From positions 149,792 through 213,791 of the forward strand of contig NZ_RBZV01000010.1 in NCBI RefSeq assembly GCF_003628145.1: DNA of 64,000 nt, given 5' to 3'. The stretch's first letter is position 1. Each line of letters opens with the position of its first letter. Below are positions 8,483-16,912 of the stretch, one piece after another. The stretch is from Trinickia fusca (lineage in GTDB: Bacteria > Pseudomonadota > Gammaproteobacteria > Burkholderiales > Burkholderiaceae). A program made the translations under genes and the position numbers. The notes below the pieces were generated by a model. That model saw nothing but the letters and a program-made list of their open reading frames with translations, did not search any database and was not told the origin of the DNA.

Positions 8483-9121
8483 ATGGATCTGTATGGTGAT
8501 TTGATTTCGAGCAGTACGCGGCGGGTGCTCGTGACGGCAGATTGCGTCAACGCGCCAATCGCGTTCAAGGTCGTCGACATCGTCAAGAAGGAAAACCGGC
8601 ACGACGCATTCCTGCAGCTCAACCCGAACGGGACGATCCCTGCTTTCGTGGATGGTGACATCGTGCTGTTCGAAGCGTCGGCGATCATGACTTACCTGGC
8701 CGAGAAGTACGGCTCCGAGCTGCTGCCGAAAGGGGCTCGGCGCATCGAGACGCTGAAATGGACGCTGTGGGCCGCTGAGCATTTTCGTCAGGGGCCGAAT
8801 CTGCTGCTCGAGGAGCGCTACCTCAAGAAAATTCATGGAGAGCCAGAGAACCCGTGGGCCGTGGCGCACGGAGAAATGCTGACGCGCAAATACGCAGCCG
8901 TGCTCGACGAGCATCTCGCGCATCGCCGCTTCGTGACCGGTGACACGGTGACGTTGGCCGACTTCGATCTTGCTGCTCCGTTTAGCCATCTGACGCGCTC
9001 GCGCGCACCACTCGACGAATACCCGAACCTCGTCGAGTGGCATACACGCCTGCTCGAGCAGGTACCCGCGTGGGCCAGGCGCGGCGCCGATCTCGAGCGG
9101 CGCATTCGTGAATTGAACTGA
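8483..9121 (+). CDS. Glutathione S-transferase family protein
   Basis: A 212-residue cytosolic GST-fold protein: a thioredoxin-like N-terminal domain (1-80; NPNGTIPAFVDGDIVLFEASAIMTYLAEKY, with the cis-Pro and the Glu-Ala-Ser glutathione-binding turn) and a helical C-terminal domain (TVTLADFDLAAPF). A Ser cluster (SSSTRR, about 10-15) stands at the usual catalytic position. It is the second gene of the operon, 43 bases after the N-hydroxylase. It could add glutathione to a reactive intermediate (nitroso, hydrazone or diazo), isomerise one, or protect the cell; its role is not known from sequence. Confidence 0.87.
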   Translation: MDLYGDLISSSTRRVLVTADCVNAPIAFKVVDIVKKENRHDAFLQLNPNGTIPAFVDGDIVLFEASAIMTYLAEKYGSELLPKGARRIETLKWTLWAAEHFRQGPNLLLEERYLKKIHGEPENPWAVAHGEMLTRKYAAVLDEHLAHRRFVTGDTVTLADFDLAAPFSHLTRSRAPLDEYPNLVEWHTRLLEQVPAWARRGADLERRIRELN

Positions 9122-9225
9122 ACGGGCATTGCTCTCCCGTGCATCGATATGCGCGTGTGCCGCTGCACGCTCGTCGATACCGCACGTAGAGGCCATGCCC
9201 CGAGAAACATGAAGGAGATGACAGC

Positions 9226-10356
9226 ATGCATGAAACGACTGACGCGATCGTGGTCGGTGGCGGCTCGACGGGGTGCAGCATCGCTTATCACCTGCTTGGG
9301 CGAGGGCTGAAGGTTCTCGTGCTGGAGCGCGCTGCGCTTGGCTCGGGAACGACGGCTTATTCGCCGGCCATCATCCGCCAGAACTACGCCGACATCCGCG
9401 TATCGAAGCTGGCTCACGAAAGTATCCGCGTCTTCGAGCATTGGCACGAGGAAGTCGGCGGCAACTGCGGCTTCGTTCAATGCGGATTTCTCACGGCGTT
9501 CGCAGAGGAAGACCGCGCGCTTCAACAGGGGCGAGCCGAAGACATGAAGCGTCACGGCATAGCCGTCGACGTGCTCGATCCCGACGATATCGTCGCGCTG
9601 CAGCCCGACTTCAACCGTGAGGGCATCGCTGGCGGCGTGTTCGAAACGCGCGGCGGCTATTGCGATACGGCCGCCACGATCGAATCGCTGAGCCGCGGTA
9701 TCCGGCGTCGCGGCGGCACGATTCATGAGCACTGCGACGTCATGGCGTTGCGTGTCGCCGGAGATCAGGTGGTCGGCGTGCAAACGCGCCAAGGCGCGAT
9801 CGATGCGCCGATCGTGATCAACGCGGCTGGCGCATGGGCCGGGCAGTTGGCCAAGACCGCAGACATCGACCTGCCGATCACCGTATCGCGTCATTGCATT
9901 GCCCTGTTTACACAGCCGGTCGTCAGCGCACTGCCGCGACTCTTTGCGTACCAGGAGCGGCGAGTCGATCGGCTCTACATGCGCTCGATGATCGGCGGGT
10001 TGAGCATGGTCGGTTCGTTCGATGCCGCCGACAGCTTCGCGGCGCAAGCCGACCACCACAGCACGGTCGCCGACGAGGAGAAAGTGGCGCAATACCAGGT
10101 GCGCGCCGCGCGCCGCTTCGGCCGCTTCGCCACCGCACGCGCGCTGGGCGGATGGGCATCCGTGTTCGACGACACAGCGGACGGCAACCCGCTCATCGGC
10201 GCGGACCCCGACGTTCGTGGCCTCTACGTTGCCGCGGGCATGAACGGACACTGCTTCAAGCTCGCCCCCGTCATCGGCCAGGGCCTGGCGGAAATCGTCA
10301 CTGACGGCGCGACCTCGATCGACCTTGGCGTATTCGCACCGGGGCGGTTCAGATAA
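9226..10356 (+). CDS. FAD-dependent oxidoreductase, DAO (glycine/D-amino-acid oxidase) family (1)
   Basis: A 376-residue flavoprotein. The N-terminus has the dinucleotide fold AIVVGGGSTGCSIAYHLLGRGLKVLVLER, then GSGTTAYSPAIIRQNY, typical of DAO/sarcosine-oxidase-like enzymes. The C-terminal FAD contact GNPLIGADPDVRGLYVAAGMNGHCFKLAPVIGQGLAE is intact. Such enzymes oxidise secondary or primary amines to imines. In characterised Lys-derived hydrazine pathways a DAO-type flavoprotein oxidises the hydrazine intermediate and releases a hydrazino or hydrazono acid; this is one of two candidates for that step here. The gap to the GST gene is 104 bases, the largest in the operon. AAGGAG lies upstream of the ATG. 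Confidence 0.87.
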   Translation: MHETTDAIVVGGGSTGCSIAYHLLGRGLKVLVLERAALGSGTTAYSPAIIRQNYADIRVSKLAHESIRVFEHWHEEVGGNCGFVQCGFLTAFAEEDRALQQGRAEDMKRHGIAVDVLDPDDIVALQPDFNREGIAGGVFETRGGYCDTAATIESLSRGIRRRGGTIHEHCDVMALRVAGDQVVGVQTRQGAIDAPIVINAAGAWAGQLAKTADIDLPITVSRHCIALFTQPVVSALPRLFAYQERRVDRLYMRSMIGGLSMVGSFDAADSFAAQADHHSTVADEEKVAQYQVRAARRFGRFATARALGGWASVFDDTADGNPLIGADPDVRGLYVAAGMNGHCFKLAPVIGQGLAEIVTDGATSIDLGVFAPGRFR

Positions 10357-10404
10357 GCCACCCGACACACACCGTCACTCGACAGATACTGAGGACTCGA
10401 CGTT

Positions 10405-11472
10405 ATGCGTAGAACCGAGCAGTACGACCTCGCCATCGTGGGAGGCGGCATTATCGGCGCGTGGACGCTCTATCTGGCCGCCACGCGGTTTCCGAACTGG
10501 CGCACGGTACTCATCGAGCGCTCGACGATCGGCAGCGGAGCCACGGCCCATTCCGCGGGTGTCTGGGTAGCGATCGGCCGAACGCCGATCGAGCGCGCGC
10601 TCGCCACACGAAGCATGCACCTGTACGCGCAGGTGCGCGCGCAGTTGAACATCGACATGACGCCAGCGAAGTCGTACTGGGTCTCGTCATCCCATACGTT
10701 CGATGCAGCAAGGGAATCGATTCTCGACCTCGGCGGCGCCGGGCACGAGATCATGCCGGCGGAACTCGCCTCACAGTTCGATTTTTCGGTGCGCATTCCC
10801 GATGGCGAGCGAATTCAGCTCGGCGGGACACCCGCGAGCTGTGATCCTGGCGGCATCGCGCGTGCACTCGTCGCGTATGGCCGACGGCAATCGCAGGTTT
10901 CATGCTGGGAAGGCATCGACGTGTCCGCGGTGCGGCCCGCAGGTGACGGAGTCGACATCGCCCTCGCGAACGGCGACACCGTGGCGGCTTCGCGTGCCGT
11001 CGTCGCCGTCGGCCCCTGGCTACCGGCCGGGCTCGTGCCAGCCAGCATCAGCTCGTCGGTCCGGATCAAGCGCGTCGTTGCGCTGCACGTGGACAAACGC
11101 CCGCCGCCCGATGCGCCCGCGTTGTTTTTTCCCGATGCCGATGCCTACTTGATGCCGTTGCAGACACGCCAGCAATGGCTCTTCAGCTTTCATAGAAAGC
11201 AATGGGGCTGTCGCCCCGACGACGTCGAGCAAGCCGTGAACGCCGCGGACGAGGACGAGGCGCTAGCCGCATTGCGGCGCTATCTGCCCGAGCTCGCCGC
11301 CCATTGTCGAGGCGGCCGCGCGTTCTGCGACGCCTATGCGCAAGACGGTGAACCGGTGATTGCCGCGAGCCCCGATGCCGGGCAGATCGTGATTGCCGGC
11401 GCCGGCGCGGGAAAAGGCTTTCGACTGTCGCCGGGCATCGCGGAAGCCGCGCTGGCCCGGCTCGCCTCCTGA
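10405..11472 (+). CDS. FAD-dependent oxidoreductase, DAO family (2)
   Basis: A 355-residue flavoprotein with the dinucleotide-binding motif LAIVGGGIIGAWTLYLAATRFPNWRTVLIER, GSGATAHSAGVWVAIG, and the closing QIVIAGAGAGKGFRLSPGIAEAAL. It shares the fold of the preceding gene but is too divergent to be a recent duplicate, so the two probably oxidise different intermediates. It lies 48 bases after the first DAO gene and 34 bases before the MetRS-like gene, clearly within the operon. Substrate is unknown; an amine, hydrazine or hydroxylamine is likely from the context. Confidence 0.86.
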   Translation: MRRTEQYDLAIVGGGIIGAWTLYLAATRFPNWRTVLIERSTIGSGATAHSAGVWVAIGRTPIERALATRSMHLYAQVRAQLNIDMTPAKSYWVSSSHTFDAARESILDLGGAGHEIMPAELASQFDFSVRIPDGERIQLGGTPASCDPGGIARALVAYGRRQSQVSCWEGIDVSAVRPAGDGVDIALANGDTVAASRAVVAVGPWLPAGLVPASISSSVRIKRVVALHVDKRPPPDAPALFFPDADAYLMPLQTRQQWLFSFHRKQWGCRPDDVEQAVNAADEDEALAALRRYLPELAAHCRGGRAFCDAYAQDGEPVIAASPDAGQIVIAGAGAGKGFRLSPGIAEAALARLAS

Positions 11473-11506
11473 CGTCGCCCCCCTTAACGCGTGGACGTTT
11501 TCAATC

Positions 11507-12991
11507 ATGAAAGATTACTTACTGATACCGGTCATGCCGACCCCGAATGGCCCACTCCATCTCGGACATATCGGAGGGCCGTTCCTCAGAATGGATGTCC
11601 TGGCTCGCCAGCTCAGGCAGGCGGGCCACAAGGTATCGATCGTCTCTGCTTCCGATCCGTGGGAAACGCACGTCTTGCTGCGCGCTCATGGCGTCGACTC
11701 CGCACCGGCCGACGTCTGCCATCGCTATCACGATGAGATCGCTGCCAGTCTGGCCGCGCTGAACATTCGCTACGATCGTTTCATCCACGTCCTCGATGCG
11801 CCCGAGAACGAGGTCATGCCGCGTCTGGCGCAACGCGTGATCGATCGCCTGGCGGCACACACGGGGGCACTGCGTGTCATCAATGAGCGCTTCCCCTACA
11901 GCATCAAGTACGGCGTGCCGATCGTAGGCGGGTTGATCGAAGGCAGATGTCCAAGCTGCGGCTCGTCGATGGGGGGCTTCTTCTGCGAGCGGTGTGGCGC
12001 CGAGTCATCGCCGGACAAGCTGCTCGAGCCGCGATCGCGGTTGTCCGACGATCGGTGGGAATGGCGCAACGCCGACAGCCTCTTCCTGCATGTGGCCGAT
12101 GTCGCCACGATGCGCGCCACGGCAGAACGGATCTGCCAGGACGGCAAGCTCGTCGACACCGCCTTCCGCGGCCTGCAGCTCAACGAGAATCTGATCCGGC
12201 TCACGCACCCCGGCAACTGGGGCATACCGTGCACGGCGCCCGGCGTATCGCCGGGCTCGGTCATCTTCACGTATCCGGCGTTGCTCGCACTGTCGTTGCT
12301 ATGCGCGGGGGACATGGGGCATGGCGAGCCAGCGGAGGGCACGGCCTTCGAACCGGACCGCGACACGGTGACGATCGCGAGCTTCGGTGTCGACAACGCC
12401 ATGCCCTACCTCGTCTCGGTGCTCGGCCAGGCGATGAGCGCGGGCAACATCAAGCCGTTCGATCACTATCTGACGAACTACTTCGGCACACTCGACGGCA
12501 AGAAATTCTCGACGAGCCGCAATCACGCGATATGGGCGCTCGACGCCCAGCGGCTGTTGCAAGCGCGTACCGACACGATTCGCGCTTACCTCGCGCTCGT
12601 CAATCCGCAGCACGGCGAGGAGGATTTTTCCGTCGCGGAGTTCGGTGAGTTCAAGCTCGAGTGGGAAGACCGTCTCGATGCACTGATCGATACCGCGCGT
12701 ACTGCTCGGCACGTCGATTCGGGCACGCTCGATCTAGCCCGCCTGTCGCGTCTGCTAGAGGCGCGCGACGTCGCGCTCGACCCTGCCCGCTTCGAGTTGA
12801 GCGACGCGGCAAAGGCGGTCCATGAATGGATCCGCGCCGGTGCGTCCGAAGGGGCAACTCAGGCCTGGGCATTGGGATTGTCGGTGCTCGCTTATCCGAT
12901 CATGCCCGAGCTTGCCGAGCGGATCTGGCAAGAAGACGGCATGCCGGGGCTGCCGAAATTCGATGCGCTTTCGCAGCGACTGCCGGCTTGA
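11507..12991 (+). CDS. Methionyl-tRNA-synthetase-like protein, probable hydrazine synthetase ligase subunit
   Basis: A 494-residue class I aminoacyl-tRNA-synthetase-fold protein. It keeps the HIGH-type signature H18-L-G-H21 in PNGPLHLGHIGGP, a four-cysteine zinc knuckle (C148, C151, C160, C163) and a KMSKS-type loop KFSTS (333-337). It lacks the C-terminal anticodon-reading extension expected of a full bacterial MetRS. Sitting among natural-product genes it is unlikely to charge tRNA. In Spb40-type proteins a MetRS-like domain activates an amino acid and esterifies it to N6-hydroxylysine, and a fused cupin rearranges the ester to an N-N bonded hydrazine. Here the cupin is a separate gene at 14513-14878. 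The start at 11507 is used because a longer frame overlaps the previous gene. Confidence 0.85.
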   Translation: MKDYLLIPVMPTPNGPLHLGHIGGPFLRMDVLARQLRQAGHKVSIVSASDPWETHVLLRAHGVDSAPADVCHRYHDEIAASLAALNIRYDRFIHVLDAPENEVMPRLAQRVIDRLAAHTGALRVINERFPYSIKYGVPIVGGLIEGRCPSCGSSMGGFFCERCGAESSPDKLLEPRSRLSDDRWEWRNADSLFLHVADVATMRATAERICQDGKLVDTAFRGLQLNENLIRLTHPGNWGIPCTAPGVSPGSVIFTYPALLALSLLCAGDMGHGEPAEGTAFEPDRDTVTIASFGVDNAMPYLVSVLGQAMSAGNIKPFDHYLTNYFGTLDGKKFSTSRNHAIWALDAQRLLQARTDTIRAYLALVNPQHGEEDFSVAEFGEFKLEWEDRLDALIDTARTARHVDSGTLDLARLSRLLEARDVALDPARFELSDAAKAVHEWIRAGASEGATQAWALGLSVLAYPIMPELAERIWQEDGMPGLPKFDALSQRLPA

Positions 12992-13049
12992 GCATGCGCG
13001 ACCCGACGCCTCTCGAGGCGTTCGGCCACACTCGTAGGAGACAACGATC

Positions 13050-14516
13050 ATGAAGAGAAAGACACTGATCCTCGGCGGCGGCATCGTCGGCGTGGCGGCG
13101 TTCGTCAGCCTCGTCCGGCATCGCGGCGCCGAGGCGATCGACATCGTCAATCCCGGGCCGATCGGCCTCGGCCGCGCCTTCGCCACCACGGAAACACCGT
13201 TGTTGACGAATACGTCCGTCGATACGCTGTCGATCCTCGCCGACGACAAGGACGATTTTCTCGACTACCTGCGTGCGCGCGGCGTGCCCGCCAACCCGGG
13301 CAGCTGTGTGCCGCGCTTCTATGTCTCGCAGTACGCTCGCGATCGGTACGACCAGTATGCGCGAGCCGCAGCCCAAGCCGGCATCGCGCATCGCCATCAC
13401 CGCGCGATGGCGATCGAAGTGCGTAAAGTCGGGCAGCACGCCTACCAGGTGCAGCTCGATACGGGCGAAATCGTCGAAGCCGACAATGTGATGATCTGCT
13501 GCGGCTTCGGCCAACCGCTCGTGCCCGAGTATGTCGCTCCACACGTGGGGAAAGACGGCTTGTTCGTGACGCCGTATCCCGAAGGGGCCCTGTTGGCCGC
13601 ATTACCGCAGTCCTCCCGCGTGCTCGTGCTCGGTACGCGGCTGTCGGCGATCGACGCTGCCCTGCTGCTGTGCGGACAAGGGCATTCCGTCGTGATGGCC
13701 TCGCGCTCCGGCGAACTGCCTTCCGTGCGCACTCAACTGCTGCGCTTGCCGCCGGGCCGTATCGACAAACGACGTTTTGCCACGCTGGCGCTGACTGGAC
13801 CAAACCTGCGCCGCCAACTGCTGCGCTTGATCGGCGCAAGTGCGCGCGTGGTCCCGGCCTTGCCGCTGAGCAAGCAGGTGAGCCGCGCGACGGACATCGA
13901 AACGCGCCTGCGCGAGGAGATCCAACTTGCCGAGAGCGGGCAGAACAACTGGCAGAACATCATCATCGAGCTGCTGGAGATGGCCGATACCCTGCTCGTG
14001 TCGGCAGGGCCAGCTGTCCAGCAGCGTGTGCTCGATGCCTGCTGGAGCCTGGTCCAACGGTATCTGTTCTCGTTTCCGGTGGGCAATGCCAAAGCGCTCT
14101 TGTCCTACATCGAATCGGGCCGGCTGAAGATCATCGCGGGTGCGCCGCGCGAGTTGGCCGAGCAGGCCGGCGAGTGGGCCGTTACGTGGGCCGACGACAG
14201 CGTGCAAACATTCGACGCGGTGGTGTGCGCAACGGGATTTCATCGCCCTCGCTTTCATGCCCGAGCGCAGGAGATCGAGATCGTCACGGACCTCTCGCGC
14301 CGTGCGGAGCCGCCGGCGGTGGGCCCCGATCTGCGCGTGACGCTACCCGAGTCGCAGTCTCCTGAGGATATCTGGCTGATCGGCGTGTCGTCCTATCTGC
14401 GCTCGGCGCTGACGAGCATCGTCTATCAGGGAGCGAAACAAGCGGATGCGATCGCGTCGGCAATGAGCCGCGACAACGTCGATAACACCAGCGAACTGGC
14501 AGGGAGCCTGCAATGA
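13050..14516 (+). CDS. FAD/NAD(P)-binding protein (YdhS/HI0933-like flavoprotein)
   Basis: A 488-residue flavoprotein with an N-terminal FAD motif (LILGGGIVGVAAFVSLVRHRG), a second nucleotide-binding segment near 190 (RVLVLGTRLSAIDAALLLCGQG) and a third conserved turn VVCATGFHRPRF near 390. The order is that of the FAD-NAD(P)-binding family related to N-hydroxylating and Baeyer-Villiger monooxygenases. It lies between the MetRS-like gene and the cupin gene and its last codons overlap the cupin start (ATGA), so it is translationally coupled to the cupin. It may perform a further N-oxidation or a redox step on the hydrazine product. The exact reaction is unknown. GTAGGAGA precedes the ATG. Confidence 0.8.
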   Translation: MKRKTLILGGGIVGVAAFVSLVRHRGAEAIDIVNPGPIGLGRAFATTETPLLTNTSVDTLSILADDKDDFLDYLRARGVPANPGSCVPRFYVSQYARDRYDQYARAAAQAGIAHRHHRAMAIEVRKVGQHAYQVQLDTGEIVEADNVMICCGFGQPLVPEYVAPHVGKDGLFVTPYPEGALLAALPQSSRVLVLGTRLSAIDAALLLCGQGHSVVMASRSGELPSVRTQLLRLPPGRIDKRRFATLALTGPNLRRQLLRLIGASARVVPALPLSKQVSRATDIETRLREEIQLAESGQNNWQNIIIELLEMADTLLVSAGPAVQQRVLDACWSLVQRYLFSFPVGNAKALLSYIESGRLKIIAGAPRELAEQAGEWAVTWADDSVQTFDAVVCATGFHRPRFHARAQEIEIVTDLSRRAEPPAVGPDLRVTLPESQSPEDIWLIGVSSYLRSALTSIVYQGAKQADAIASAMSRDNVDNTSELAGSLQ

Positions 14517-14878
14517 GTGAAGCGAATCAAGCGCATCATGTGCCGCGCCTGAACTTCGGCGACGAATTCGACATCGCCGATGGCGTGACGGTCTGGCCGA
14601 TCGCCTTTCCGCACGACTTGGCGCATCCGCCGTTCGAGTCCACGGTCTTCATCATCGAGCCGGGCAAGTGCTCGCCGCCGGACAGCCATGCCGTGGAGGA
14701 GACATGGGTCATTCTCAAAGGAGCGGGACGGCTCGATTACGATGGGCAGTCGATGCGCTTGTCGGGCGGTGACAAGGTCTTCTTTCCGTCGCATCGGACA
14801 CACCAAGTGACGAACGATGCTGACGGTCCGTTGGAGATTCTGTCGATTTATTGGGAGCCGCACGCGCAAAACGCGTAA
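14513..14878 (+). CDS. Single-domain cupin, probable hydrazine synthetase N-N bond-forming subunit
   Basis: A 121-residue cupin. Motif 1 spans G51 to G70 with H59 and E63 as likely metal ligands (PDSHAVEETWVILKG); motif 2 covers G86 to N101 with H97 (GDKVFFPSHRTHQVTN). The start overlaps the preceding flavoprotein stop. Small cupins have many roles, but this one is encoded with a lysine N-hydroxylase and a MetRS-like protein, the same three parts that in Spb40-type enzymes create the N-N bond, where the cupin is fused to the N-terminus of the MetRS-like part. The functional call rests on that context. The operon ends here; a strong hairpin follows. Confidence 0.82.
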   Translation: MSEANQAHHVPRLNFGDEFDIADGVTVWPIAFPHDLAHPPFESTVFIIEPGKCSPPDSHAVEETWVILKGAGRLDYDGQSMRLSGGDKVFFPSHRTHQVTNDADGPLEILSIYWEPHAQNA

Positions 14879-15020
14879 CGCCCCGCATCGTCACTGCGCG
14901 AAGCCGCTCGCCGCAGGCGGGGGGTTCGTCGACGCCACGCCTCCCACGCTCGAGCGTGAGTCATCCGCCCATGAAAGTGTCTGCGGGTGACTCCGGTCAA
15001 CCACCGCTTCTTTCATCGCG

Positions 15021-15047
15021 ACTCGCACGCGCCCAGCGCGTGCGAGT
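15021..15047. terminator. 12-bp perfect hairpin between convergent genes
   Basis: Stem 15021-15032 with 15036-15047 and a 3-base loop, between the end of the hydrazine-type operon and the leftward spherulation-type gene. The stem is very GC-rich but no T-run follows on either strand, so it is a terminator-like element only. Confidence 0.5.
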
Positions 15048-15079
15048 ACGGGCGCGATCCAAACGGCGCTAGCCTGTCG

Positions 15080-15964
15080 TCACTGGCGCAGCCCACCGGC
15101 GTAGCCGATCTCGGCATTCAGATAGCTCGGAATCGCTGTCCACGGGTTGAGGTACGGGCCGACCATAAACGCATCGGTCGCGTCCACGTAGGCGGCGAAG
15201 CGCCCAAACGCCTTATTGACTACGGTCGCCCAATCGGCGTTGCCGGTGTTGTAGACGAGGTGCCAGAAGCGCGGGCCGTATTCCGCGCCCGACGCGTATT
15301 GGCCGTTTGCAATGATGTTGCCCCCGACCCAGCCGTACGCCCAACCGTTGGCCGACGCATCGACCAAGTAGTGGGCGGCCGTGTCTTCGAAGGTGATGAA
15401 GACGTCCGCCGTGTCGTTGCCGGCTTGCAGATAGCAGTCGGGCACCGCCGTGCCTAGGTTGTTGACGACAAAGCTCTGAACGCCAGGGAGCTTCGAGGTG
15501 ACGTAGACGCGCGCAGCGCGCAACTTGTCGCGCCATTCCGTGCTGGTGGCGCTCGCGCCGCAAAGATTAGGCACCTCGTCGAAAAAGATGCCGTCGTAAT
15601 GCACCGAGCCGTTACGCGCGTTGAGGTAGCGGTCGACGCTCGCCTTGATGTCGTCAAGCGATCGCAGGGCCTTGTCCGTGTGGACGTAGCCGATCACCTT
15701 CACCGGCCCCCCATTGGCCGCCGTGCGTGCGCGCAGCAGGTCTGCGTCATGGTCGAGGATCGACTCGTCGGCATCGCCGTTGCCGATGTTCACGATGACG
15801 ACGGACGGCGGCACCGGCGTTTTAACCGGATCCTCGAGCGTAGTCAGGAACGGGTCGCCGGGATACACATAGGCCGGCAGGCCGACTTCGATCCCACGCG
15901 CCGATGCGGGCAAGGCGACTGACGCGAGCATGGCGGCGGCCACGCCGCCGATGAGCCATTTCAT
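15080..15964 (-). CDS. Secreted spherulation-specific family 4 / glycoside-hydrolase-like protein
   Basis: A 294-residue protein with a signal peptide (MKWLIGGVAAAMLASVALPASA). The mature part has the features of the spherulation-specific family 4 TIM-barrel group: GLPAYVYPGD near the start, VKVIGYVHTDKALRSLDDI, and HYDGIFFDEVPN with the paired acidic residues expected at the barrel active site. Relatives are thought to act on extracellular polysaccharides, but no substrate can be given. The start at 15964 is set by GGAGA 6 bases upstream; the longer frame to 16135 has no such site. It appears monocistronic and convergent to the cupin gene. Confidence 0.78.
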   Translation of the reverse strand: MKWLIGGVAAAMLASVALPASARGIEVGLPAYVYPGDPFLTTLEDPVKTPVPPSVVIVNIGNGDADESILDHDADLLRARTAANGGPVKVIGYVHTDKALRSLDDIKASVDRYLNARNGSVHYDGIFFDEVPNLCGASATSTEWRDKLRAARVYVTSKLPGVQSFVVNNLGTAVPDCYLQAGNDTADVFITFEDTAAHYLVDASANGWAYGWVGGNIIANGQYASGAEYGPRFWHLVYNTGNADWATVVNKAFGRFAAYVDATDAFMVGPYLNPWTAIPSYLNAEIGYAGGLRQ

Positions 15965-16152
15965 TTGCTTCTCCTTTCTTCGTTTGACCGAACAACGGTT
16001 ATGAGCATGAGGCGGCGGCGAGCCGGCGAATAGCCTGAATTTCCGTAGGGATGCGCGGCTCCAATGCGGTTCGGCAAATTGAATTGCTCTGGTTTCGCGT
16101 AGGCCGCTCGCCGCGTCGGCGGCGAGCCTGCGCATTGGCAGCTATCGATATT

Positions 16153-16806
16153 TCATTGGCCCACCGAAAGGGAGCCTGTCCTTGCAAGCGCCACGGCCTG
16201 CTCTAGCGCGGCTTCTCGGATCGCCCCACTGATCTCGGGACCCTGGAGCGTTTGCTCGACGACGATCGATTCGACCTCGGTCACGCCGACGAATCGCAGC
16301 CACATTTCCATGAACGGTCGCTGAAAATCGAATAAATGCGCGGGCGTGCTCCCGCCCACCGAAAAATCGAGCCCTCGCGCATAAATGACCACCGCCTTCT
16401 TGCCTTTCAGCAATCCGGCGCTCCCCTGCTCGTCAAACGAAAAGAGGATGTTCCGCTGTGACACGACGTCAATGAAATGCTTGAGCTTGTACGGAATGGA
16501 AAAATTCCACAGGGGCACGGAGAACAGCAGCGTATCGGCGTCGTGCAATTGTTGCGCAAGCGCCCGGATGCTCGTCCACACCTGCTGTTGCTCGACGCTC
16601 AGTGCCGTACCGCTCAGGTCCGCGTATTTGGCATCGAGCGCGTCGCCGTCGAATTCCGGCAATCTCGCTGCCCACAGGTCGAGCACGTCGATCCGATGGG
16701 TTGGATGGGCGTGGCGATAAGCCTCCAGATACGTGCGCGCGACGTCGAGTGATACGGACTGTCGCTTACGTGGCGACGCTTCGATATGCAGCAAAGTAGG
16801 CATCAA
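16153..16806 (-). CDS. azoR: FMN-dependent NADH-azoreductase / quinone reductase (AzoR family)
   Basis: A 217-residue flavodoxin-fold NADH:quinone oxidoreductase. Markers are IEASPRKRQSVS (FMN phosphate loop), VPLWNFSIPYKLKHFIDVVSQRN (the AzoR flavin-contact segment) and the GLDFSVGG turn. The enzyme reduces quinones and azo bonds by two electrons and is usually part of electrophile or thiol stress protection. A LysR regulator is divergent across a 106-base gap that contains a good LysR-type dyad. Its closeness to an N-N bond forming operon is suggestive but could be chance, as the azoR/lysR pair is common. Confidence 0.9.
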   Translation of the reverse strand: MMPTLLHIEASPRKRQSVSLDVARTYLEAYRHAHPTHRIDVLDLWAARLPEFDGDALDAKYADLSGTALSVEQQQVWTSIRALAQQLHDADTLLFSVPLWNFSIPYKLKHFIDVVSQRNILFSFDEQGSAGLLKGKKAVVIYARGLDFSVGGSTPAHLFDFQRPFMEMWLRFVGVTEVESIVVEQTLQGPEISGAIREAALEQAVALARTGSLSVGQ

Positions 16807-16851
16807 ATGACCTCAAATGTTTGAAGCCATCATCACAACATATTTCAATTC

Positions 16852-16872
16852 ACAATATAAATGAAGTATTGT
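16852..16872. promoter_or_regulatory. LysR-type dyad ACAATA-N9-TATTGT
   Basis: Perfect 6-base inverted halves at 16852-16857 and 16867-16872 lie in the AT-rich gap between azoR and its divergent LysR gene, 41 bases before the regulator's ATG. The T-N11-A spacing class fits a LysR-family operator controlling both genes. Confidence 0.5.
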
Positions 16873-16912
16873 CTTGGCACTCAGTTCGAATTGCACTGAA
16901 TTAGGAGGCACC

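Noticed and set aside
8833..10368. 511-codon minus-strand frame
   Set aside because: Antisense shadow of the GST and first DAO genes.
11507..12991. MetRS-like gene as the housekeeping methionyl-tRNA synthetase
   Set aside because: It is short, lies inside a secondary-metabolism operon and lacks the C-terminal anticodon-reading extension; the housekeeping gene is expected elsewhere.
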